NCBI GenBank assembly: GCA_947462525.1
Contig: CANHPK010000058.1
Location: 1-8,105 of the forward strand
Direction: 5' to 3'
DNA: 8,105 nucleotides
Source: Roseiflexaceae bacterium
GTDB taxonomy: Bacteria; Chloroflexota; Chloroflexia; Chloroflexales; Roseiflexaceae
Each line of letters opens with the position of its first letter. The first letter of the stretch is position 1. Under the pieces are notes generated by a model. It was not told the origin of the DNA, ran no database searches, and worked only from the letters and a program-made list of their open reading frames with translations. The position numbers and the translations under genes are program-made. Shown here piece after piece: positions 1 through 5,242 of this stretch.

Positions 1-44
1 GCAATTGCTCCGTACCCGACAATCCCGATACCTAGGGTGTTCAT
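1..44 (-). CDS. N-terminus of a Rossmann-fold protein, probably NAD(P)-dependent oxidoreductase (partial)
   Basis: Only the first 14 codons lie in the window; the gene runs off the left edge. They read MNTLGIGIVGYGAI, with an alanine codon begun next. A short beta strand followed by GIVGYGAI is the Gly-x-x-Gly-x-Gly-like dinucleotide-binding start of a Rossmann fold, most often seen in Gfo/Idh/MocA-type oxidoreductases and aspartate dehydrogenase-like proteins. The ATG overlaps the TGA stop of the DUF402 gene (ATGA, 4-base overlap), which supports a genuine start and suggests translational coupling with the upstream gene. No strong Shine-Dalgarno is visible, which fits coupling. The exact family and substrate cannot be told from 14 residues; another Rossmann dehydrogenase is possible. 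Confidence 0.6.
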   Translation of the reverse strand, partial: MNTLGIGIVGYGAI

Positions 45-517
45 AGTGGCTGTGTCCGATCAAATGGCGCAGAGCCCAGTCGGGCCCGTGATTCGAGTTC
101 TGTCAATGCGGCGTACCCGGCACAATAGGTGACGGGATCGTGTATGTTGTACGCCCGGGATTCGAATTCGTCGACATCGAGGCGGGTCATTGTGTGCCGG
201 TCTGCGGCCACAAACAGGTCGAGTTCGAGGTCTACCGATGTCAGGCTATGGCGGTGAATAATGGCCGGTCGGGTGACGTTACAATACCAGCCGCGCAGGC
301 GACCGGTGGCGGTATACCAGGCAAAAACATTAAACCATTGGTCCCGGTAGAAATATTCGTCGAGGAAGTCACCAGCGGCAATCTGCATATAGCCGAGATC
401 GACTGCAGGGCGCGTCCACAGCGCCCGTACAACGATGTGGGTAGAAGTCTGCACAAGCGGTTGTGCGACATAACTGACGGTTATTTTTTTGAGTGGTTTG
501 ATGAGGTGTATGAGCAT
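41..517 (-). CDS. DUF402 family protein (possible nucleotide or phosphoester hydrolase)
   Basis: A 158-residue protein with the DUF402 pattern. The core runs from about residue 45 to 125: WFNVFAWY (61-68), then GWYCN with Asn80, then SVDLELDL with Asp96 and Asp100, then LDVDEFE with Asp114, Asp116 and Glu117. In characterised relatives (Ntdp-type nucleoside di/triphosphatases and FomD) the equivalent Asn, Asp and Glu residues bind divalent metal, and here they appear intact. The length matches single-domain members. The ATG follows the methyltransferase stop by 12 bases with only a weak AGGT upstream, and its frame is continuous with the methyltransferase across that TAG. A run of seven A falls in codons 9-11. 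It overlaps the next gene by ATGA, so it is mid-operon. Family assignment is fairly sure; the substrate is unknown. Confidence 0.75.
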   Translation of the reverse strand: MLIHLIKPLKKITVSYVAQPLVQTSTHIVVRALWTRPAVDLGYMQIAAGDFLDEYFYRDQWFNVFAWYTATGRLRGWYCNVTRPAIIHRHSLTSVDLELDLFVAADRHTMTRLDVDEFESRAYNIHDPVTYCAGYAALTELESRARLGSAPFDRTQPL

Positions 518-529
518 CGCGGGACCTGA

Positions 530-1225
530 CTAGAGGTAGCTCCGCCCCAGTTTGCGGCGCAACGTCCCTCGCCAGGAAGCAGGTATTTTGCGACCGATAC
601 CACTGATAATCAGCAAAAACACCAACCTCAGCGTGCCCATCCGTGGGTGCACCAGCTCCATCAATGCTGCGGGGTCGCGGAGTTTGAGCGGTGACTCTGC
701 GTGGACTTCGACCTTCAGGTCGTCGCCATGCCACTCCCGTTCGACCCAAAACAGATGCGGCATACTGCGTTGAAACACATAGTATGCAGGATTGTGTGCG
801 TAGAGGTAATCAAAGAACTCACCGAATGGCTCGACCGCTTCACGCGGGTGGAGGATGATGACCCCATCGATGAGGTTGACGTACCAGCGGTGAAACGACC
901 AGTGAAATGTTTTTTCGGCTATTTCGGACGGGCTTTGGATATAGCCTGCGTGCGACACCCGCTTGAGCTCGCTGACAAACTGAATCGGGTCATCCATGTG
1001 TTCGAGGATGTGCGAGCAGATGGTGTACGCAAATGCGCCGTCTTTGAAGGGCAGATGGTGTGCATCGGCCACCACAAACGGGCGGTCGATGACCAGATCG
1101 CCGCCGCGCTCGGTATTGTCAAAGAGAAAGCGATCTACCAGGACGTTGGAACGTGGGTTGGGATTTTCGCCACTGCCGATTTCAAGCACAAGCCCTTGCT
1201 TGGGAGGGTTGAGTCGTTGTTCCAT
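530..1225 (-). CDS. Class I SAM-dependent methyltransferase
   Basis: A 231-residue protein with a Methyltransf_11-type fold. Motif I is LVLEIGSGENPNP (residues 12-24), the glycine-rich SAM-binding loop. The acidic residue ending strand 2 is Asp31 (VLVDRF). ADAHHLPF (53-60) is the adenine-side Asp motif, and ICSHILEHMDDP (69-80) is the usual S-H-x-L-E-H signature after strand 4. The C-terminal half is less typical; it has a hydrophobic stretch (about 200-211, LRLVFLLIISGI) followed by a basic tail, which could sit at the membrane face. It starts five bases after the mreB stop, with a purine-rich AGGCGG very close to the ATG, so it is probably co-transcribed and coupled with mreB. The substrate cannot be inferred; lipid or envelope-glycan methylation is a guess from the neighbours and tail. 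Confidence 0.8.
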   Translation of the reverse strand: MEQRLNPPKQGLVLEIGSGENPNPRSNVLVDRFLFDNTERGGDLVIDRPFVVADAHHLPFKDGAFAYTICSHILEHMDDPIQFVSELKRVSHAGYIQSPSEIAEKTFHWSFHRWYVNLIDGVIILHPREAVEPFGEFFDYLYAHNPAYYVFQRSMPHLFWVEREWHGDDLKVEVHAESPLKLRDPAALMELVHPRMGTLRLVFLLIISGIGRKIPASWRGTLRRKLGRSYL

Positions 1226-1230
1226 ACCGC

Positions 1231-2241
1231 CTAGTTCAACTCGTCGCCGGACAGGCTGTCGTGCAACACATCGAGGTATTCGAGCGCCATGCCGGTGCCG
1301 ATTGCGACACAGTTCGCTGGTTGGTCGGCGACATAACAGGGTACACCAGTGAATTCGGTGAGGAGATCGTTGATCCCACGGAGCATCGAGCCACCGCCGG
1401 TCATCACCATACCTTTGTCGATGAGGTCTTCGGCGAGCGCGGGTGGCGTCTCGGCGAGCACTCGGCGTACGGCACTGATGACTTGTTCGAGGGGCTCTTG
1501 GATGGCCTCGGTGATTTCGGTCGAATTGACTTCGATTGTACGCGGCAACCCAGCGACTTGGTCGCGACCGCGGACTTGCATTTGCAACGGACGGCTCATC
1601 GAAACAGCCGAACCGATTTCGATTTTGATGCTCTCGGCCATGCGCTCGCCGATGAGCAGGTTGTACTTGCGCTTGATATAGGCCATGATGGCATCGTCGA
1701 AGCGATTACCACCGACACGCACAGAGCTCCACGCAACGATGTCGTTGAGCGAGATGACGGCCACTTCGGTCGTACCGCCGCCGATGTCAATAATCATGTT
1801 GCCAGAGGGCTTGGCGATAGGGATGTTGGCACCGATGGCCGCAGCGAGTGGCTCGCGGATGAGGTAGGCACGACGGGCACCTGCAGCGAGGCCTGCCTCG
1901 CGCACGGCGCGCATCTCGACCGAGGTAATACCTGCAGGGATCGAGATCATGACGTCGGGTTTGCTCAGACTAAAGCGGCCGTTGGTCTTGCTGATATAGT
2001 GCTTCAGCATGGCCTCGGTGATATCGTAATCGGCGATAACGCCGTTGCGCATCGGGCGGATGACTTCGATGCTTTCGGGCTCGCGGCCCAGCATCGCCAG
2101 AGCGTCAGATCCAACCGCTTTGATGCGGTTGTCTTTGGTCGATATGGCGACGACCGACGGCTCCGACAAGACGATGCCGCGTGTGCGCACATAGACGAGC
2201 ACATTCGCCGTCCCGAGATCGATACCAATTTTGCGGGCCAT
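1231..2241 (-). CDS. mreB: Rod shape-determining protein MreB (actin homologue)
   Basis: A 336-residue bacterial actin that forms ATP-dependent membrane-associated filaments guiding peptidoglycan synthesis. The phosphate-1 loop is IGIDLGTANVLVYV (5-18), the phosphate-2 loop is IIDIGGGTTEVAVISL (150-165) and the adenosine motif is MTGGGSMLRGI (280-290). GERMAESIKIEIG (198-210) is also characteristic of MreB. The length is normal. The frame stays open upstream to 2346, but the start at 2241 is chosen because it has GGAG five bases upstream, matches the family N-terminus, and an earlier start would lie inside the atp terminator. The catalytic-region motif reads LIREPLAAAIG (127-137), with Arg129 where EEP is common. 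It has its own promoter and leads a unit with a methyltransferase; mreC and mreD are not adjacent. The paralogue type (MreB or Mbl) is not resolved. Confidence 0.95.
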   Translation of the reverse strand: MARKIGIDLGTANVLVYVRTRGIVLSEPSVVAISTKDNRIKAVGSDALAMLGREPESIEVIRPMRNGVIADYDITEAMLKHYISKTNGRFSLSKPDVMISIPAGITSVEMRAVREAGLAAGARRAYLIREPLAAAIGANIPIAKPSGNMIIDIGGGTTEVAVISLNDIVAWSSVRVGGNRFDDAIMAYIKRKYNLLIGERMAESIKIEIGSAVSMSRPLQMQVRGRDQVAGLPRTIEVNSTEITEAIQEPLEQVISAVRRVLAETPPALAEDLIDKGMVMTGGGSMLRGINDLLTEFTGVPCYVADQPANCVAIGTGMALEYLDVLHDSLSGDELN

Positions 2242-2246
2242 AGACA

Positions 2247-2250
2247 CTCC
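2247..2250 (-). promoter_or_regulatory. Ribosome binding site of mreB
   Basis: GGAG on the minus strand lies five bases before the ATG at 2241. It decides the start of mreB, because the in-frame upstream extension has no comparable site and would begin inside the terminator hairpin. Confidence 0.75.
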
Positions 2251-2276
2251 GGGGCATAAATGATGAATATGTTGCC

Positions 2277-2285
2277 ATTGTACCA
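2277..2285 (-). promoter_or_regulatory. Probable extended -10 promoter for mreB unit
   Basis: The minus strand reads TGGTACAAT, matching the extended -10 form TGnTATAAT at all but one position. The -35 region 17 bases upstream (CCATCG) is poor, as is common for extended -10 promoters. It lies after the atp terminator and places a start site near 2270, giving a leader of about 30 bases before the mreB ATG. Its position is what one expects if the terminator is efficient and mreB needs its own promoter. Not tested by any data here. Confidence 0.55.
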
Positions 2286-2327
2286 CACTGCACTTATCCC
2301 GATGGTGGGAGGGTGCGATGGATACAC

Positions 2328-2358
2328 AAAAAAGCGAGGAAGGCAATGCCTTCCTCGC
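2328..2358 (-). terminator. Intrinsic terminator of the atp operon
   Basis: The minus-strand transcript has GCGAGGAAGGC pairing perfectly with GCCTTCCTCGC (2348-2358 with 2334-2344) around a 3-base loop, followed directly by six U (2333-2328). One further A-U pair extends the stem, and the outer loop bases can also pair. It starts about 20 bases after the atpC stop. The plus strand has no T-run on the far side, so it works in one direction only. This is a textbook Rho-independent terminator and marks the end of the ATP synthase operon. Confidence 0.93.
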
Positions 2359-2378
2359 TCCAGATACGGAGGATGGTG

Positions 2379-2792
2379 CTAGGCACCGGGACCTTTGCGT
2401 ACCTTGGCCATCTTGATTTGCATCAACGCACGGCGCAAATCGGCTTCGGCCAACGCCATGTCCTGATTGGACTTGCGTGACGCGAGGCGCTCCTCGGCGC
2501 GGCGTTTTGCATCTTCGGCACGTTCGAGATCGATTTCGTCTGACCGGTCACACGCGTCGGCGAGGATAGTCACGCGGTCGGGAAGCACTTCCATGAATCC
2601 ACCGAACACGGCGAACTCGGTGCGTACCCCACCCTTGATAATGCTGAGCTCGCCTTCGGTGAGGACGGTGAGCAGCGGCATATGTCGGGGCAGAATACCG
2701 ACGCGGCCATCCTTGGTCGGCGCATTGACCTGATCAACGTCGTCAGAGAGAACCAATCGCTCAGCCGTGACGATTTCGAGATGTAATGGCAT
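2379..2792 (-). CDS. atpC: F1Fo ATP synthase subunit epsilon
   Basis: A 137-residue central-stalk subunit that links gamma to the c-ring and can inhibit ATP hydrolysis. The N-terminal beta-sandwich (about 1-84) shows the family motifs: LEIVTAERLVLSDDV at the start, DGRVGILPRHMPLLTVL (28-44), and FAVFGGFMEVLPDRVTILAD (60-79). The C-terminal part (87-133) is a two-helix hairpin. It opens with IDLERA (87-92), which fits the I/L-D-x-x-R-A motif that binds ATP in the Bacillus PS3 epsilon. The length is typical. The ATG has a very strong GGAGGTGA site just upstream. It is the last gene of the operon, 54 bases after atpD with a 10-bp hairpin between, and followed by the terminator. Confidence 0.96.
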   Translation of the reverse strand: MPLHLEIVTAERLVLSDDVDQVNAPTKDGRVGILPRHMPLLTVLTEGELSIIKGGVRTEFAVFGGFMEVLPDRVTILADACDRSDEIDLERAEDAKRRAEERLASRKSNQDMALAEADLRRALMQIKMAKVRKGPGA

Positions 2793-2795
2793 CTC

Positions 2796-2803
2796 TCACC
2801 TCC
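2796..2803 (-). promoter_or_regulatory. Strong ribosome binding site of atpC
   Basis: GGAGGTGA is close to a full match to the anti-Shine-Dalgarno sequence, with its GGAGG core six bases before the ATG at 2792. It lies seven bases downstream of the atpD-atpC stem-loop and is not part of it. Confidence 0.8.
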
Positions 2804-2810
2804 ATCAATC

Positions 2811-2840
2811 TGTGGCGGTTACGCGGACGCAACCGCCACA
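2811..2840 (-). repeat. Stem-loop between atpD and atpC
   Basis: A perfect 10-bp inverted repeat, TGTGGCGGTT and AACCGCCACA, separated by 10 bases. In the transcript the stem begins six bases after the atpD TAA. No U-run follows, so it is not a canonical terminator. It could pause RNase or stabilise the atpD 3' end, or lower atpC expression relative to atpD (epsilon is one per complex, beta is three). Confidence 0.75.
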
Positions 2841-2846
2841 GGGGGC

Positions 2847-4262
2847 TTACTTACTGGCTTCGTAGGCAGCGATGACTTCGTCGAGCGAACCCTGCAAGAA
2901 GAAGAACTGCTCGGAGATATGGTCGACTTCGCCGGCCAACAGACGAGCGAAGCTTCGGACCGTATCGGCCACCGGCACGTACTTCCCGGCGCGGCCGGTG
3001 AATTGTTGTGCAACGGTGAACGGCTGCGAGAAGAAGCGTTCGATTTTGCGGGCCCGGGACACCGTGAGTTTGTCCTCGTCGGACAATTCTTCGACGCCCA
3101 AGATGGCGATGATATCTTGCAAGTCTTTGTAACGCTGCAACACGATCTGCACTTGACGAGCGACGCGGTAGTGCTCTTCACCAACGATGTTGGGGTCGAG
3201 AATACGGCTGGTCGAGTTCAACGGGTCCACTGCGGGGTAGATGCCTTTGGAGGCGATGCTACGCTCGAGCGAAATCGTTGCGTCCAAGTGGGCAAAGGTG
3301 GTTGCCGGCGCAGGGTCGGTGTAGTCGTCTGCGGGCACGTATACGGCCTGCATCGAGGTAATCGAGCCCTTCTTGGTCGAGGTAATGCGCTCTTGGAGCT
3401 CACCCATTTCGGTACCCAGGGTTGGCTGGTAACCGACTTGTGATGGCATACGACCCAAGAGAGCAGACACTTCGGAACCGGCCTGCACGAAGCGGAAGAT
3501 GTTGTCGATGAAGATGAGCACGTCGCGGCCTTCGTCGCGGAAGTACTCGGCCATCGTCAAGGCCGTAAGGGCGACGCGCAAGCGGGCACCCGGTGGCTCA
3601 TTCATCTGTCCGAAGACCATGACGGTCTTGTCGAACACGGTGGTCGTGGCGTCGATTTGGGCTTCTTGCATTTCGTGGATGAGGTCGTTGCCTTCACGCG
3701 AGCGCTCGCCCACGCCGGCGAACACGGAGTAACCCGACTGTTCTTTGGCGATGTTGGCGATGAGCTCTTGGATGACCACGGTCTTGCCCACGCCGGCGCC
3801 ACCGAAGATGCCGGTCTTGCCACCGCGGGTAAACGGAGCAATCAGGTCAATGACCTTGATGCCCGTCTCGAACACCTGCGCCTGGGTGGACTGTTCTTCG
3901 AGGGACGGAGCGCGTTGGTGGATGGGGCGCTTTTCGGCGGCATCCACGGACTTTTCAAAACCGTCGATGGCTTCACCGACGACATTGAAGACGCGACCAA
4001 GGGTCGCAGGGCCGACTGGTACCGAGATAGCCGCGCCTGTGTCGGTGCAGGGAACACCACGGCGCAAGCCATCGGTGGTACCCATTGCCACAGCCTTGAC
4101 ATATCCGTTGCCGAGGTGTTGTTGCACTTCGGCGACCAGGGTAACGCCGTCCGGCATGGGGACCGTGATTGCGTTATAGATTGCGGGGGTTTCGTTTTCC
4201 TTGAACTTGGCGTTGAGCACAACGCCAATGATCTCGGTAATTTCCCCAATTGCTTGAGCCAT
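2847..4262 (-). CDS. atpD: F1Fo ATP synthase subunit beta (catalytic)
   Basis: A 471-residue catalytic subunit of F1, three copies per complex, which makes ATP from ADP and phosphate. Visible features are the N-terminal beta-barrel (about 1-80), Walker A GGAGVGKT (154-161), catalytic Glu186 in GVGERSREGNDL (184-194), Walker B VLIFIDN (248-254), and the C-terminal helical domain with EELSDED (391-397), the equivalent of the DELSEED lever that touches gamma. The length is normal. The ATG at 4262 is chosen over an upstream in-frame GTG at 4298: it has GGAGGA five bases upstream, and the GTG lies inside a hairpin and would add 12 residues unlike the family. It follows atpG by 45 bases. Confidence 0.98.
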   Translation of the reverse strand: MAQAIGEITEIIGVVLNAKFKENETPAIYNAITVPMPDGVTLVAEVQQHLGNGYVKAVAMGTTDGLRRGVPCTDTGAAISVPVGPATLGRVFNVVGEAIDGFEKSVDAAEKRPIHQRAPSLEEQSTQAQVFETGIKVIDLIAPFTRGGKTGIFGGAGVGKTVVIQELIANIAKEQSGYSVFAGVGERSREGNDLIHEMQEAQIDATTTVFDKTVMVFGQMNEPPGARLRVALTALTMAEYFRDEGRDVLIFIDNIFRFVQAGSEVSALLGRMPSQVGYQPTLGTEMGELQERITSTKKGSITSMQAVYVPADDYTDPAPATTFAHLDATISLERSIASKGIYPAVDPLNSTSRILDPNIVGEEHYRVARQVQIVLQRYKDLQDIIAILGVEELSDEDKLTVSRARKIERFFSQPFTVAQQFTGRAGKYVPVADTVRSFARLLAGEVDHISEQFFFLQGSLDEVIAAYEASK

Positions 4263-4267
4263 ACAGT

Positions 4268-4273
4268 TCCTCC
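4268..4273 (-). promoter_or_regulatory. Strong ribosome binding site of atpD
   Basis: GGAGGA five bases before the ATG at 4262. It decides the start against the upstream in-frame GTG at 4298, which has no comparable site. Confidence 0.8.
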
Positions 4274-4282
4274 AGCACGTAT

Positions 4283-4301
4283 CGTGTGGCCTGACCACAC
4301 G
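4283..4301 (-). repeat. Stem-loop between atpG and atpD
   Basis: A perfect 7-bp GC-rich inverted repeat, CGTGTGG and CCACACG, with a 5-base loop. In the transcript it starts six bases after the atpG TAA and ends nine bases before the atpD Shine-Dalgarno. There is no U-tract. Its role is unknown; an effect on mRNA processing or on the step from gamma (one copy) to beta (three copies) is conceivable. Confidence 0.65.
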
Positions 4302-4307
4302 CAGACA

Positions 4308-5183
4308 TTAGCTATCCGCGAGGGCCGCCGCTCCCGAGGCAATCTCAGAGACTTCCTTGGTGATATTGGCCTGACGGGTTTTGTTGTACGTCAGTGACAA
4401 TTCGCGGCGTAGTTCTTTGGCGTTGTCTGTGGCATTACGCATTGCCACCATGCGGGCGCTATGCTCACTGGCGATAGCTTCGAGCAACGCTTGATAGATT
4501 TGGACCTCGGCGAAGCGTGGGAGCAGGTCATTCAACACGACATCCTGATCGGGTTCGTAGTTGTAATCGCTGCCCTTGGCGGTCTTGTCGGACTGTTCGG
4601 CTTCCACCGGCAGAATCCGACGAATCGCGGGGCGTTGTACCAGCGTATTGACGAATTGACTATAGACAAGATATGCCTCGTCAAAATCGCCTTTCAAGAA
4701 GCCTTCGATGACGTTCGTCGACACGCCGAGGATATCGGCGAGTTTTGGATTGTCGCCCAGCTTCGTCACTTCGGCCAATAAGTCTTGACCGCTACGAGCC
4801 AAGAAATCGCGACCTTTTTTCCCAATAGCCAGGACTTTGACCGAGTGGCCTTTGGCACGTTCGTCGAGGACAAAGCGTGCGGTCCGGCGCAACAGGTTAC
4901 CGACCAAGCTACCAGCCAAACCACGATCGGGTGTGATGACAATCAACGCGACGCTTTTGACTTCAGGGCGGATTTCCAACAGAGTGCCTGTACGTGCCCC
5001 AGAGGAGCGCGCCATCAAGCTACTCATGACATCGCGGAGTCGGTCGGCATACGGCCGGGTGGCGAGCACGTTGCGTTGAGCACGCCGCATTTTCGACGCC
5101 GAGACCATCTCCATGGCGCGCGTTATTTGGGCTAAGTTGCGCACAGAGCGGATGCGTCGACGAATTTCACGTGTACTTGGCAC
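4308..5183 (-). CDS. atpG: F1Fo ATP synthase subunit gamma (rotor shaft)
   Basis: A 291-residue central shaft that rotates inside the alpha3beta3 hexamer. The N-terminal helix reads MPSTREIRRRIRSVRNLAQI then TRAMEMVSASKMRRAQ (1-36), and the C-terminal helix contains SEHSARMVAMRNATDNAKE then LSLTYNKTRQANITKEVSEI (239-281); these two form the coiled-coil shaft and are the most conserved parts. Between them is the Rossmann-like domain with TPDRGLAGSLVGN (84-96). The start is GTG at 5183, because AGAGGG lies five bases upstream and the protein then begins exactly as the family does. An ATG at 5228 is in frame but has no ribosome site, sits inside the atpA-atpG hairpin, and would add 15 unrelated residues. 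It ends in TAA. Confidence 0.96.
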   Translation of the reverse strand: MPSTREIRRRIRSVRNLAQITRAMEMVSASKMRRAQRNVLATRPYADRLRDVMSSLMARSSGARTGTLLEIRPEVKSVALIVITPDRGLAGSLVGNLLRRTARFVLDERAKGHSVKVLAIGKKGRDFLARSGQDLLAEVTKLGDNPKLADILGVSTNVIEGFLKGDFDEAYLVYSQFVNTLVQRPAIRRILPVEAEQSDKTAKGSDYNYEPDQDVVLNDLLPRFAEVQIYQALLEAIASEHSARMVAMRNATDNAKELRRELSLTYNKTRQANITKEVSEIASGAAALADS

Positions 5184-5188
5184 CGGTT

Positions 5189-5194
5189 CCCTCT
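5189..5194 (-). promoter_or_regulatory. Ribosome binding site of atpG (GTG start)
   Basis: AGAGGG five bases before GTG at 5183. It supports a GTG start over the ATG 45 bases upstream. Confidence 0.75.
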
Positions 5195-5204
5195 TCCGTT
5201 TGTA

Positions 5205-5236
5205 GTCACAGCATGCTGTTGCCAGCACGCTGCAAC
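5205..5236 (-). repeat. Stem-loop with GNRA-type tetraloop between atpA and atpG
   Basis: In the transcript CAGCGUGCUG pairs with CAGCAUGCUG around a GCAA tetraloop; only one of these ten pairs is a G-U wobble. Four more pairs (two canonical, two wobble) extend the stem to 14. The extended stem begins six bases after the atpA TAA. GCAA belongs to the GNRA class, the most stable kind of loop. No U-run follows. It may act in mRNA stability or processing between alpha and gamma. Confidence 0.75.
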
Positions 5237-5242
5237 GCGACC

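Noticed and set aside
701..1234. 177-codon plus-strand frame opposite the methyltransferase
   Set aside because: Antisense to a gene with clear SAM-binding motifs; no motif of its own.
1261..2259. 332-codon open frame on the plus strand opposite mreB
   Set aside because: Antisense shadow of mreB with composition dominated by Asp, His, Arg and Gly and no motif.
2242..2346. 35-codon N-terminal extension of mreB
   Set aside because: It would start inside the terminator hairpin, cover the promoter, and lacks a ribosome site; the family N-terminus begins at 2241.
2334..2358. Terminator hairpin acting also on the plus strand
   Set aside because: The plus-strand sequence after the stem is TCCAGATACGG, with no T-run, and no plus-strand gene enters it.
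2811..2840. atpD-atpC inverted repeat as a terminator
   Set aside because: No U-tract follows on the minus strand, and a full terminator lies after atpC.
3657..4397. 246-codon plus-strand frame opposite atpD and the atpG end
   Set aside because: It crosses two solid genes and their gap on the other strand and has no ribosome site or family resemblance that I can see.
5184..5228. ATG start of atpG 45 bases upstream
   Set aside because: No Shine-Dalgarno, placed within a hairpin, and extra residues unlike any gamma; the GTG at 5183 is better supported.
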